Source of the DNA: Vreelandella halophila
GTDB taxonomy: Bacteria > Pseudomonadota > Gammaproteobacteria > Pseudomonadales > Oleiphilaceae
Reading direction: 5' to 3'
NCBI RefSeq assembly: GCF_019903425.1
Contig: NZ_JACHUZ010000013.1
Location: 748,087-812,086, forward strand
Length of the DNA stretch: 64,000 nucleotides
Shown here piece by piece: positions 9,342 through 17,904 of the stretch. Position numbers and translations under genes: made by a program. The notes beneath the pieces are model-generated. The model was not told the DNA's origin, did not search any database, and saw only the letters and a program-made list of their open reading frames with translations. Numbering within the stretch: the stretch's first letter is position 1; each line of letters starts with the position of its first letter.

Positions 9342-11279
9342 TCAGACTCCTGCAATCTGCTGGTAGATGCCGGGCAGCGCCGCGCTCAGCTGTTCCGGGC
9401 GCTGTACGATGTGGTAAGCCCCGCGCCCGAAGACCCAGGGGAAGTACTGGCGCGCCTGCTGGTCGATGGTGATGCCGAAGGTGCGCACGTCCTGCTGGCG
9501 GGCTTCCAGGACCGCCTTGCGGGTGTCCTCCAGGGCGTAGCGCCCTTCGTAGTAGTCCGTGTCATTGGGTTTGCCGTCCGTGAGCACCAGCAGCAGGCGG
9601 TTGCGGTTGCCGCGCTCGGCCAGTTCCTGGCTCACGTGGCGTATGGCCGCGCCCATGCGGGTGTAATGGCCGGGTTTGAGCGCCTGGATACGCCGGCGCA
9701 CGGTTTCGTCCGCGCGTTCGTGGAAGCCTTTGATGGTGTTCACTTCGACGTTGTTGCGGCGCCGGGAGGTGAAGCCATGGATGCTGAAATCATCGCCGCA
9801 GGCGGCCAGCCCATGGCAGAGCACCAGCAGTGCCTCTTTCTCCACATCCAGTACCCGGCGGTCCGCCAACCAGGATTCGGTGGAAAGCGAGGTGTCCACC
9901 AGCAGGGTTACGGCCAGGTCCCGGGTCTGGGTGAGCAGGGCCTGGTGGATGCGTTCCGAGCCGTTGCCGGTGGCCCGGATGTCGCAGCGGTTGCGGATGA
10001 GCGCATCCATGTCGAACTCGTCGCCGTCCGGCTGTTCGCGCAGCCACTGGCGCTGGGGCTGGAGGGCCTCGAACTGGCGCTGGACACGGCGGATGCGCCG
10101 GCGTGTGCCCTCATCCGGCGCCCAGTCCTCGCCTTCCTGGGACTGGATGGCCGGGTGCACGCGACACTGGTCACCGAGATAGCGGTTCTTGCGGTAGTGC
10201 CATTCCGGGTAGGTGACCGGCCCGCTGAGAGCGCCGAGCTCCGGTGCTTCCGGGGTCAGGTCCAGCTCCACCTTCAGGCGCGAGGCGGTCTTTTCCCGGT
10301 GGGGACTCAGGGTGATCTCCTCGATCTGTTCCGCCGCCTTGCGGGCATCCTCCTCATTCTCGTCCTCGACCGGGCGGTTCACGTTGACCATCTCCGTCCA
10401 GGACAGCATCTTCTCGAAGATGTTCAGCGCCAGCGGGTCGTCGCGCTCGCTCTGGTCCTGGCGGCGGCGCGTGGCCTGGCGCTTGCCGCCTTCGGCCTCG
10501 GGCGTGGCGCCCTGGCGTGGATCCTCGCTATCCTCGGGCTCCTTGGGGGTGCCCGCGTGAAGGCCCGGGCGGCGCTGGCCCCAGAACGGCACCGGCAGCG
10601 GTGGCCGGTAGCCTGTTGGCGTGGTCTCCGGCAGGGCGGTTTCCGCACCATCGAGAACCCACGCCAGAACCTGTTCCCGTTCCCGGGTGGCGGGATCCTG
10701 CTGCTCGCCCAGAAGCACCCGTATGCCATGGTCCACCGCGTCCTCCCAGGCCGGCAACCGCTGGTGTGGACGGACCGAGAGCAGGTGCTCGCGGCAGGCC
10801 CTGCCGGTGGCCGCCAGGCCGGGGAAGTCCCGCTCCAGGATGCCTTCGGCCTGATGCACCGCCCGCAGCCAGGCAACGTCCGCCGCCAGCGCGGGCTGGT
10901 CCGGGGCCGGTTCGGGCAGGAGGGTGAGCAGGGCGGTCAGCCAGTGGTAGGCGCCCCGGTTGAGTGCACGGCTGGGAAAGTAGTCCATGCGCGGTGGGAG
11001 CAGCAGCTGGTCATCGTCCAGGAATGCCATGTCCAGGCTTTCCCGGTCGAAGCCGAGCTTCTGGCGGAAGGTCAGGCGGTGGCCGGAGACACGGGGTTCC
11101 ACGGCACTGACCGGGATGGCGCCGGGCCCGCCCATGGCCCGGAAGAATACGCCCAGGCTGCCCTCGAGTTCCGCCAGGGCAACGCCGCCGTCCGGGTAGC
11201 GCGGGTAACTGACCGCGCGGGATGCCCAGCGGTGCCAGAGTTCTCCGGCGATTTCCTCAACCTCGAAAAAGGATGCCAA
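9342..11279 (-). CDS. norD: Nitric oxide reductase activation protein NorD
   Basis: This 645-residue cytoplasmic protein has a C-terminal von Willebrand A domain. Its metal-ion-dependent adhesion site DTSLS lies near residue 460, with the later TDGKPNDTDYYEGRYALEDT segment typical of NorD. The central part is rich in charged residues. NorD works with the MoxR ATPase NorQ to assemble or insert the non-haem iron of cytochrome c NO reductase. It starts 12 bases after norQ. A long open frame on the opposite strand here is a shadow. Confidence 0.93.
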   Translation of the reverse strand: MASFFEVEEIAGELWHRWASRAVSYPRYPDGGVALAELEGSLGVFFRAMGGPGAIPVSAVEPRVSGHRLTFRQKLGFDRESLDMAFLDDDQLLLPPRMDYFPSRALNRGAYHWLTALLTLLPEPAPDQPALAADVAWLRAVHQAEGILERDFPGLAATGRACREHLLSVRPHQRLPAWEDAVDHGIRVLLGEQQDPATREREQVLAWVLDGAETALPETTPTGYRPPLPVPFWGQRRPGLHAGTPKEPEDSEDPRQGATPEAEGGKRQATRRRQDQSERDDPLALNIFEKMLSWTEMVNVNRPVEDENEEDARKAAEQIEEITLSPHREKTASRLKVELDLTPEAPELGALSGPVTYPEWHYRKNRYLGDQCRVHPAIQSQEGEDWAPDEGTRRRIRRVQRQFEALQPQRQWLREQPDGDEFDMDALIRNRCDIRATGNGSERIHQALLTQTRDLAVTLLVDTSLSTESWLADRRVLDVEKEALLVLCHGLAACGDDFSIHGFTSRRRNNVEVNTIKGFHERADETVRRRIQALKPGHYTRMGAAIRHVSQELAERGNRNRLLLVLTDGKPNDTDYYEGRYALEDTRKAVLEARQQDVRTFGITIDQQARQYFPWVFGRGAYHIVQRPEQLSAALPGIYQQIAGV

Positions 11280-11291
11280 CCCGGCGTCTCC

Positions 11292-12080
11292 TCAGCCCCC
11301 GAAAGTGGCCCTTATGGTTTCCATCAGCCCCTCGCGCACATCGGCGTCGTCACTCAGTGGCTCTACCAGCGTTGCGCGGCAGGCCTGAAGTACCGGCATG
11401 CCGGCCTGCATCATCCGGGCGCAGTAGACCAGCAGGCGCGTGGAGACGGCCTCCTCCAGATCCTGCCCCTTGAGCTCCCGCAGGCGCACGGCAAGGTTCA
11501 CCAGGGCCCTGGCCCGCTCCCGGGGCAGACCGCTCTCGTGGACCACGATGGCCAGCTCCTGCTCCGGGGGCGGGAAGTCCAGCTCCAGCGCCACGAAGCG
11601 CTGGCGGGTGCTGGGCTTGAGCGACTTGAGCACATGCTGGTAACCGGGGTTGTAGGAGGCCACCAGCATGAAGTCGTCCGGCGCCTCCAGGGTCTCGCCG
11701 GTGCGGTCCAGTGGCAGCACCCGCCGGTCGTCGGTCAGCGGGTGCATGACCACGGTCACGTCCTTGCGGGCCTCCACCACCTCGTCCAGGTAGCACAGGC
11801 CGCCGTGGCGCACGGCCCGGGTCAGGGGCCCGTCCGTCCAGACCGTCTCACCGCCCTGCAGCAGGTAGCGCCCGGTCAGGTCGGAGGCCGTGAGGTCGTC
11901 ATGGCAGGCGACCGTCTGCAGGGGCAGGCCCAGGCGTGCCGCCATGTGGCTGACAAAACGCGTCTTGCCACACCCGGTCGGGCCCTTGAGCAGGAGCGGG
12001 AGCTTACGGTGGAACGCATACTCGAAGAGCTCCCGCTCGTGGCCGACCGGCTCGTAGTAGGGCGCTTCGGCCGCGCTCAT
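11292..12080 (-). CDS. norQ: MoxR-type AAA+ ATPase NorQ
   Basis: This 262-residue AAA+ protein has Walker A GPTGCGKT at residues 33-40, Walker B LCYLDE at 95-100 and a sensor-1 region around VASYNPGYQ. It is the ATPase partner of NorD in maturation of cytochrome c NO reductase. Its start codon overlaps the stop of norB (ATGA), showing translational coupling within norCBQD. Confidence 0.94.
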   Translation of the reverse strand: MSAAEAPYYEPVGHERELFEYAFHRKLPLLLKGPTGCGKTRFVSHMAARLGLPLQTVACHDDLTASDLTGRYLLQGGETVWTDGPLTRAVRHGGLCYLDEVVEARKDVTVVMHPLTDDRRVLPLDRTGETLEAPDDFMLVASYNPGYQHVLKSLKPSTRQRFVALELDFPPPEQELAIVVHESGLPRERARALVNLAVRLRELKGQDLEEAVSTRLLVYCARMMQAGMPVLQACRATLVEPLSDDADVREGLMETIRATFGG

Positions 12081-13432
12081 TGGCTGCTCCCGTTACCGCC
12101 GCTGCCTTTCACATGGGCAGGCAGCTGCTCACGGGCCGGCCCGAAGACGGCGATCAGGAACAGGATGACACCCAGCGCCACGACAGAACCCGAACCAAGC
12201 CGCATGATGAAGAACAGATCAAGCTGGCCCTGGACGGTCATGAAGTCCTCACCCAGTACCCGTTGCATATGGGTCTGGACCACGCCCGCGAAGGTGAGGG
12301 TGAAGGTCATGAAGCACATGCCGCCCACCATGATCCAGAACGACCACATGTTCATGATCTGGTTGTAGGGCTGGATCCGGCGGATCTGCGGCATGGCGTA
12401 GGTGATGATGGCCATGTTGAGCATGGCGTAGGCCCCGAAGAAGGCCAGGTGCCCGTGTGCCGCGGTGATCTGGGTGCCGTGGGTGTAGTAGTTGATCCAG
12501 GACAGGGTGTGCATGAAGCCCCAGACGCCGGCACCGAAGAAGGAGACCACGGCGCAGCCCAGGGTCCAGAGCATGGCCGCCTTGTTCGGGTGTTCCCGCG
12601 AGCCTTTCCAGAACATGTAGAAGGCGAACATCACCATGGCGAAGAAGGGAATGACCTCCATGGAGGAGAAGATGTTCCCGATGGGCTGCCAGTAGCCCGG
12701 CGTGCCCAGCCAGTAGTAGTGGTGGCCGGTACCCAGCAGCCCGGAGAACAGTACCAGGCCCACGATCACGTACAGCCATTTCTCGATGATCTCGCGGTCC
12801 ACGCCAGTCATCTTGATCAGCAGGTAGGCGAGGATGGAGGCCATGATCAGCTCCCAGACGCCCTCAACCCAGACGTGCACGATCCACCACCACCAGAGCT
12901 TGTCCTGGGCCAGGTTGTCCGGCTCGTAGAAGGCGAACATCCAGAAGATGGCGGCCAGCCAGAGCCCCAGCAGGAGCACGATGGAGACCGACGTGCGCCG
13001 GCCCTTCATAACCGTGCGGGTGTTGTTGTACAGGAACATCAGGAACGAGATGGTCAGCAGGATCTTCACGTAGACCGGCTGCTCCAGGTAGTGGCGGCCG
13101 CCGTGGATCCCGAACTGGTAGCCGATCAGCGCCGCCGCACCGGCACCGGCAAAGATGGCCAGCTGGATATAGGCCATGGTCGGTGAGTGGAGATCAGTCT
13201 CGGCCTCTTCCGGCAGCAGGTAATAGGTGGCGCCGAAGAAGCCGATCAGCAGCCAGACCAGCAGCAGGTTGGTGTGGCTCATGCGCATGATATGGAAGGG
13301 CATGGCCTCCGAGAGGAATTCGGGCATGACGTAGACGGTGGCCGCCATCAGCCCGAAACAGATCTGCAGCGCGAACAGCGCCATGGCCACAGCGAAGAAC
13401 GGCAGGGCCACTTTCTGGGTTTCATACTTCAT
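12077..13432 (-). CDS. norB: Nitric oxide reductase large subunit NorB
   Basis: This 451-residue, 12-helix membrane protein belongs to the haem-copper oxidase superfamily. Visible family features include HTNLLLVWLLIGFFGATYYL near the N-terminus and the active-site stretches HVWVEGVWELIMASI and GTGHHYYWLG, which supply ligands and glutamates of the haem b3/FeB centre. With NorC it reduces two NO to N2O using electrons from cytochrome c. The length fits short-chain cNOR rather than the quinol-using qNOR, which carries an extra N-terminal domain. Confidence 0.96.
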   Translation of the reverse strand: MKYETQKVALPFFAVAMALFALQICFGLMAATVYVMPEFLSEAMPFHIMRMSHTNLLLVWLLIGFFGATYYLLPEEAETDLHSPTMAYIQLAIFAGAGAAALIGYQFGIHGGRHYLEQPVYVKILLTISFLMFLYNNTRTVMKGRRTSVSIVLLLGLWLAAIFWMFAFYEPDNLAQDKLWWWWIVHVWVEGVWELIMASILAYLLIKMTGVDREIIEKWLYVIVGLVLFSGLLGTGHHYYWLGTPGYWQPIGNIFSSMEVIPFFAMVMFAFYMFWKGSREHPNKAAMLWTLGCAVVSFFGAGVWGFMHTLSWINYYTHGTQITAAHGHLAFFGAYAMLNMAIITYAMPQIRRIQPYNQIMNMWSFWIMVGGMCFMTFTLTFAGVVQTHMQRVLGEDFMTVQGQLDLFFIMRLGSGSVVALGVILFLIAVFGPAREQLPAHVKGSGGNGSSQ

Positions 13433-13477
13433 CGGTTCTCTCCCTGGATGAACGGACGGAGTGGATTGCGGGCATGG

Positions 13478-13930
13478 TTAACCGGACTTGTGCGGTGGCC
13501 AGTCGTGGGTGTCGATACCGTCCACCCACTTGAAGAAATCCACCAGGTGGTCCAGCTCCTGTTCATTGAGGTTGAACTGCGGCATCTGGCGGCGCCCGGG
13601 CGCTTCGATGGGCTGTGCCTTCATCCAGCCTTTGATGCCCGCTCTGGCAGCCTCCGGGTTCTCCCGCCCACCGTAGCGGTGCCAGACGTTGGACAGCTCG
13701 GGTCCGAAATAGGCCCCTTCGCCCATGATGGTGTGGCAGTTGATGCAGGAGTGCTCCTCCCAGACCTCCTTGCCGGCGATGACGGCCTCATCCAGCTCTT
13801 CGCTGTTGGTCGAGGTGGTGCTCATGTAGATATGGGTATGGATGGTCAGGCCCGCGAAGATCAGGAAAAAGATCGTCGAGCCCCCATAGAAGATGTTGCG
13901 CGCGGCGTTTCGGGTCAGTCCCTCGGACAT
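13478..13930 (-). CDS. norC: Nitric oxide reductase cytochrome c subunit NorC
   Basis: This 150-residue protein has an uncleaved N-terminal membrane helix (residues 14-32) and one haem c site CINCH at 62-66, followed by the GEGAYFGPELSNVWHRYG segment of NorC. It passes electrons to NorB. I chose the ATG at 13930 because it has a strong ribosome site (GGGAGGA) and gives the normal family length. An earlier in-frame ATG at 13990 would add 20 unlike residues. The start lies about 80 bases from an NsrR-like palindrome. Confidence 0.95.
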   Translation of the reverse strand: MSEGLTRNAARNIFYGGSTIFFLIFAGLTIHTHIYMSTTSTNSEELDEAVIAGKEVWEEHSCINCHTIMGEGAYFGPELSNVWHRYGGRENPEAARAGIKGWMKAQPIEAPGRRQMPQFNLNEQELDHLVDFFKWVDGIDTHDWPPHKSG

Positions 13931-14007
13931 GGGCGTGTCCTCCCGGTCATGGCTTTGGGGTCTGCACGGCGATTCCGTGACTGACTGCATTATCCGTGGC
14001 GGCTTTA

Positions 14008-14030
14008 AAGATGTAAATGAAATAAATCAA
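14008..14030. promoter_or_regulatory. NsrR-like operator, norC side
   Basis: Left half AAGATGTAAAT and right half AAATAAATCAA are separated by one base, the 11-1-11 layout of NsrR sites (AAGATGYATTT, N, AAATRCATCTT). The first eight bases match exactly and the right half is weaker. It lies in the norC-dnr divergent promoter region, nearer norC. Confidence 0.6.
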
Positions 14031-14097
14031 TAAATGGAAAGTCAGGCCCCTCGTACCCAAGTACCCAAATGGCTTGCGGCCAATCGCTCTGTGCTAT

Positions 14098-14120
14098 AAG
14101 ATTCATAATAAATAAATCTT
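14098..14120. promoter_or_regulatory. NsrR-like operator, dnr side
   Basis: Left half AAGATTCATAA and right half AAATAAATCTT flank a single central base, again the 11-1-11 layout. The outer AAGAT and ATCTT arms are perfect inverted repeats. It lies about 85 bases before the first Crp/Fnr gene, which NsrR would then repress until NO appears. Confidence 0.68.
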
Positions 14121-14203
14121 TATTGGGGTGGTACTCGTGCGGTAGGGGATAGGCATGGAATACCACCTAAGAGGCGCAGCCTCAACGGCCAGGAGTTTGT
14201 AAT

Positions 14204-15010
14204 ATGTCAAGGCAGAACACCCCCACCGCGAACAACCGTCAACCCGAGGAGGCTGCCGTGACATCCTGCGACGCGATCAAACTGGCCGATGTAACCCATG
14301 CAAGGCTTGCGGAGCCCCTGCTGTGCCCACGCCTGGAGCACTGTGCCATTCACCGGCACCCATTCTTCCAGGATCTGAGCGATCAGGATCTGGCCAGTCT
14401 GTGCCAGCGGAGCCGCCTGCATACCCTGGAGACAGGGGAGATGCTGTGCCGCGAAGGGGACAGGGCCGAGCGCTTTTTTATTGTGCTGTCCGGCTCCGTG
14501 AAGCTGTTCCGGGTTACGGATCAGGGCAGTGAGCGGGTTCTTGGCAGTGTCGGCGCCGAGGAGGTGCTTGCCGAGGTGTCCTCCTGTTCGCCGGACGGAC
14601 GCTATCCCTGGTACGCCCAGAGTCTGGAGCCAACCCGTGTGCGTTCGTTCAGTGGCGCCCTGCTGCGGGAGATGGTCTCCGGTCGTTCGGATTACATGAT
14701 GAACGTGATGCGCTACGTGGCGGCGGCCATGTCCCGGACTGTGGAGGACCGCACCATTCTCACGGCTCAGAACGCCCGGGAACGGCTGGTCCAGTATCTG
14801 CTGAGCCTGGTGCCGGGCGCGGACCGGCGTAACGCCGGGGTTAAGGTGGAGCTGCCGCTGCCCAAGGGGCTTCTGGCCTCCCAGCTGGCCATGCAGCCGG
14901 AGACCCTTTCCCGGGTGCTCAAGGAGCTGCGTAACCGGGGGTTGGTCCAGGTTGCCCAGCGCCAGGTCACCATCCTGGACAGGGCGGGACTGCAGGAATT
15001 CGTGGGATAG
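14204..15010 (+). CDS. DNR-type Crp/Fnr family regulator
   Basis: This 268-residue protein has an N-terminal cyclic-nucleotide-like sensor domain (FFIVLSGSVKLFRVTDQGSE), a dimerisation helix and a C-terminal helix-turn-helix. Recognition helix PETLSRVLKEL carries the Glu/Ser/Arg set that reads TTGAT-type half-sites. The cysteine pattern is not that of the [4Fe-4S] FNR, which points to the haem-using DNR/NnrR branch that senses NO. It is divergent from norC and has an NsrR-like palindrome in its promoter, implying an NsrR-to-DNR cascade. The long N-terminal extension (about 40 residues) is unusual, and a later start cannot be excluded. Confidence 0.85.
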   Translation: MSRQNTPTANNRQPEEAAVTSCDAIKLADVTHARLAEPLLCPRLEHCAIHRHPFFQDLSDQDLASLCQRSRLHTLETGEMLCREGDRAERFFIVLSGSVKLFRVTDQGSERVLGSVGAEEVLAEVSSCSPDGRYPWYAQSLEPTRVRSFSGALLREMVSGRSDYMMNVMRYVAAAMSRTVEDRTILTAQNARERLVQYLLSLVPGADRRNAGVKVELPLPKGLLASQLAMQPETLSRVLKELRNRGLVQVAQRQVTILDRAGLQEFVG

Positions 15011-15048
15011 GCCGAGGGCCTTCACCGGGAACAGAGTGAGTCGGATGT

Positions 15049-15783
15049 ATGCAGGAGACACGGATCCAGAATGAGGACGCGCAACGCCTGCGTGACTGGC
15101 TGCTTGCTTACAGCCCGTTCCGGAGCCTGTCCCGGCGTGAACTCGATAACCTGATCGGAACAACGGTCCGGCTGGAAACCCGCGCCGGGGAACTGCTGTT
15201 CGGCGAGGGAGAGCCCGCCCGTTACTGCGGCGTGGTCGACAGTGGCCAGATTGCCGGGGTGCGCTACACCGAGAACGGGGACGAAAAGTTCTTTTGCGCC
15301 CACGGCCCCGGGCGGCTGGTGGCGCTGACGGCCGCCTTTCTCAACGGCAGCGGCTATATCATGAGTTACCGGGCGACCCTGCGCAGCCGGGTTTTCGGGC
15401 TCCCGGTACGCCAGCTGCGTGCCCTGGCCGAGGCCAACGGGGCTTTCGCCGCACGCCTGCTGGAACAGACCAGCGAACGCCTCCAGAGCTCCTTCAACCA
15501 GGTGGATTTCTTCACCGCCAGTTCCGCCGAACAGCGGGTGGCCGCCTTCCTGCTGCAGCTGCATGAGGAACAGGGTAGCTGTGAAATCCGTCTGCCGTGC
15601 CGCCAGAAGCAGGTTGCGCTGATGCTCGGTGTCCGTGAGGAGACGGTTTCCCGGGTGCTCAATGACTTCCGGCGCGAGGGGATCCTGGCGCCGGAGCGCA
15701 GCCCCATTGGGCTCAGGGATCTGGATTTTCTGGAGCAGCTGGTGGGCGAGCAGCACGGCGGGCTGAGATTCGGGGCGCTCTGA
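15049..15783 (+). CDS. Second DNR-type Crp/Fnr family regulator
   Basis: This 244-residue paralogue of the preceding gene starts 38 bases after it, so the two are probably co-transcribed. The sensor domain reads GELLFGEGEPARYCGVVDSG and the recognition helix REETVSRVLNDF keeps the Glu/Ser/Arg residues for TTGAT half-sites. Sequence divergence from its neighbour suggests different signals or partners rather than a recent duplication. It converges on nsrR with a 12-base gap. Confidence 0.85.
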   Translation: MQETRIQNEDAQRLRDWLLAYSPFRSLSRRELDNLIGTTVRLETRAGELLFGEGEPARYCGVVDSGQIAGVRYTENGDEKFFCAHGPGRLVALTAAFLNGSGYIMSYRATLRSRVFGLPVRQLRALAEANGAFAARLLEQTSERLQSSFNQVDFFTASSAEQRVAAFLLQLHEEQGSCEIRLPCRQKQVALMLGVREETVSRVLNDFRREGILAPERSPIGLRDLDFLEQLVGEQHGGLRFGAL

Positions 15784-15795
15784 ACAGGCCGGTTT

Positions 15796-16275
15796 TCAGG
15801 TTTCTGGTGTGCTGTTGAGAGCCGGCGTCGGTTCGCCCTCTAGCGTCAGTGCCAGGTGCTGACGCAGTTTCTGGGCCCGTGGCGAGGTGACATCCTCCAG
15901 GCTGTAACCGTCCAGAACCTTCAGAAACGCCCCAAGCGCCTCATCCAGGACGAACTTCAGCTGGCAGCTGGGGGTGATCACGCACTGGTTGTCGCACCCA
16001 AAGCATTCCGCCATCTTCAGGTCGGGCTCCATGGTCCGGACCAGATTCCCCAGCATGATCCGTTCCGGCGGCAGCGCCAGGCGCAGCCCGCCGCCCTTGC
16101 CGCGGACGGTTTCCAGATAGCCGTTGCGCTGCAGTTCATGGGCCACCTTCATCAGGTGGTTGCGGGAGATGTTGTAGGCGTTGGCAATCTCCCGGATGGT
16201 GCCCAGCTGGCCATCGCGCAGTGTCAGGAACATGAGCATGCGCACGGCGTAGTCGGTGTGGCGCGTCAGTCGCAT
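15796..16275 (-). CDS. nsrR: Nitric oxide-sensing repressor NsrR (Rrf2 family)
   Basis: This 159-residue Rrf2 protein has a winged helix (LTRHTDYAVRMLMFL, ISRNHLMKVAHELQRNGY, GKGGGLRLA) and cysteines at 91, 94, 98 and 104. E. coli NsrR binds its iron-sulfur cluster through Cys91, 96 and 102, so spacing is close. NO destroys the cluster and releases the repressor. The gene overlaps nnrS by one base. Matching palindromes precede norC, dnr and its own operon. IscR is less likely given the context and motif. Confidence 0.9.
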   Translation of the reverse strand: MRLTRHTDYAVRMLMFLTLRDGQLGTIREIANAYNISRNHLMKVAHELQRNGYLETVRGKGGGLRLALPPERIMLGNLVRTMEPDLKMAECFGCDNQCVITPSCQLKFVLDEALGAFLKVLDGYSLEDVTSPRAQKLRQHLALTLEGEPTPALNSTPET

Positions 16276-17453
16276 CAGCCCGGACTCCCGTCAACGCGTG
16301 GCCGCATCAGGATGCCCGTGTAGCGGAACAGGAAGAGCCCGAAGGCGAGCATCCACAGCAGGGCGCTGGCGCTGATGCCGGCCTGCCAGCTCATACCGCC
16401 GGCGCCGGTGGCGACCCGGATCAGGGCGCCCAGGTGGATCATGACAAAGGCGGTGACCATGCCGCCCGGCAGAATCAGTGTGCGCCCTGTATGGCCCAGC
16501 ACCACCCGGCTGATTACCCCCAGAATGAGCCCGCCCATGGCGCCCAGGCCAGTGGCATGGACCCAGACCGTCTCCGGTATGGTGTCGAAGCGGCTGGCTG
16601 CCAGAAGCCAGAGCGCCACTGGAATCCACAGCAGCGACAGGTGCAGGATCCACAGCAGTGGTTCACGGGCCACCCGCCATCCGCGCCAGAGCAGGATGCG
16701 CACCAGCACCACGGCTCCCGCCACCAATGCCAGTGTGCCCGTAACCGGATCAGGCAGCACGAGCACGCTCAGGAAGGTCAGTGCCATCACGCCCAGCACC
16801 AGTTTCTCGAGCCAGGGAATGATAGTGATGCCCTCGGTGGACAGCCCCCGTGTGCGCAGCCAGCCCATGGAGAAGTTGGGGGTGATGCGGCCACCGATGA
16901 TCAGCATCAGCGTCATGGCCATGAGCAGGGCGCCGTCGAGGGCGGTGCCGCTGCCACCGATAAGGAAGGTTGCCTGCATCAGCCAGAGCCCGAGAAGAGC
17001 CAGCAGTATCGGGATTTGGCGCGGCTGGCGTGCCCGCCACACGCGCAGGCCCGCGTCCAGCATCAGCAGCGGCAGGAACAGCAGGTTCACGCCGATGACC
17101 AGCCACTCGGGCAGCGACTCCCCGAGCGTGATCACCAGCCGCCCCATGAGCCAGACGCCCCAGAGCCCCGCCAGCGGCCAGCCGTGGGTGCGTGTGGTGC
17201 CCGTCCAGACACAGACTGCGGTCAGCAGGAAGCCGGCAATGGCGGCCTGCAGCCAGGCAAAGACCATCTCATGCTGGTGCCAGGCCAGTGCCGGGATGGC
17301 CAGCGGCAGGTCCAGCCGCCCGGTGACGGCGCCCACCCAGAGTGGGACAATCTCCACGGCCTGTATGGCCAGAGACAGAAAGAAGATACGGAAGGGGTAG
17401 CTGAACAGCGTGACAGGGGACAGGCGGGGTGGCGAGTTGAGCGGTTCAGCCAT
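16275..17453 (-). CDS. nnrS: NnrS family haem- and copper-containing membrane protein
   Basis: This 392-residue protein has about 12 hydrophobic helices. It carries the NnrS wording: LFSYPFRIFFLSLAIQAVEIVP at the start, WHQHEMVFAW near residue 62 and the later GGRITPNFSMGWL. NnrS protects cells against nitrosative stress and affects iron-dinitrosyl formation; the mechanism is unsettled. It lies between DUF454 and nsrR in an operon whose promoter carries an NsrR-like site. Confidence 0.92.
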   Translation of the reverse strand: MAEPLNSPPRLSPVTLFSYPFRIFFLSLAIQAVEIVPLWVGAVTGRLDLPLAIPALAWHQHEMVFAWLQAAIAGFLLTAVCVWTGTTRTHGWPLAGLWGVWLMGRLVITLGESLPEWLVIGVNLLFLPLLMLDAGLRVWRARQPRQIPILLALLGLWLMQATFLIGGSGTALDGALLMAMTLMLIIGGRITPNFSMGWLRTRGLSTEGITIIPWLEKLVLGVMALTFLSVLVLPDPVTGTLALVAGAVVLVRILLWRGWRVAREPLLWILHLSLLWIPVALWLLAASRFDTIPETVWVHATGLGAMGGLILGVISRVVLGHTGRTLILPGGMVTAFVMIHLGALIRVATGAGGMSWQAGISASALLWMLAFGLFLFRYTGILMRPRVDGSPG

Positions 17454-17841
17454 CGGGTCGACTCCAGAGCCAGATCGTGACGCACAGCAGGAACGGTGGC
17501 AGCACCCAGCGCAGCAGCTCCGGCGCCGGCGAGACCACCAGCATGGTCACGCTGATGGCGATCAGCACGGAGGCGGCCCATTTCGCTCTTCTGGGCACGG
17601 CCCGCTGTTCACGCCAGGCCCGGATGGAGGGGCCGTAGCGCGGATGGTCCAGCAGGCGCTGTTCCAGTTCCGGCCAGCCATGACTCCCCGCCCAGGCGGC
17701 CACCAGCAGGAAGGGCACCGTGGGCAGGCCGGGAAGGGCTACCCCCAGGGCGCCCAGTAGCACCGCCAGAGACGCGAGCAGGCGCCAGAACGCTTTGAAG
17801 AGCATCAGCCAGTCCGCCATTGTGCTGCTGCCAGTTCGCAT
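17446..17841 (-). CDS. DUF454 (YbaN-like) inner-membrane protein
   Basis: This 131-residue protein has the DUF454 pattern: ALGVALPGLPTVPFLLVAAW near residue 40, then HPRYGPSIRAW and two C-terminal hydrophobic helices. Function is unknown in the family. It is the first gene of an operon with nnrS (8-base overlap) and nsrR, behind an NsrR-like palindrome, which suggests a part in the NO response. Confidence 0.85.
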   Translation of the reverse strand: MRTGSSTMADWLMLFKAFWRLLASLAVLLGALGVALPGLPTVPFLLVAAWAGSHGWPELEQRLLDHPRYGPSIRAWREQRAVPRRAKWAASVLIAISVTMLVVSPAPELLRWVLPPFLLCVTIWLWSRPDG

Positions 17842-17864
17842 GACAGCGTCAGTGTAACCCAGTT

Positions 17865-17887
17865 AAGATATATTTTAAATAAATCTT
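17865..17887. promoter_or_regulatory. NsrR-like operator between DUF454-nnrS-nsrR and the SirB2-like gene
   Basis: Left half AAGATATATTT and right half AAATAAATCTT are separated by one T. The layout is the 11-1-11 palindrome of NsrR, and this is the best match in the window. It lies 24 bases from the DUF454 start and 18 bases from the SirB2-like start, so one site could repress both divergent units and give NsrR autoregulation. Confidence 0.75.
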
Positions 17888-17904
17888 AGTATCCGGAGTC
17901 GACC

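Noticed and set aside
9093-12368. A very long open frame on the + strand opposite norD and norQ
   Set aside because: It is the antisense shadow of GC-rich genes. The minus-strand proteins have clear NorD and NorQ domains, while the + strand product has no recognisable domain.
14053-14070. Two TACCCAA direct repeats in the norC-dnr gap as NarL sites
   Set aside because: The last base departs from the NarL heptamer and the pair is not in the 7-2-7 inverted layout, so support is too thin.
15796-16275. IscR rather than NsrR
   Set aside because: There are no isc genes nearby, the cysteine positions fit NsrR, and NsrR-like palindromes surround nor and nnrS genes.
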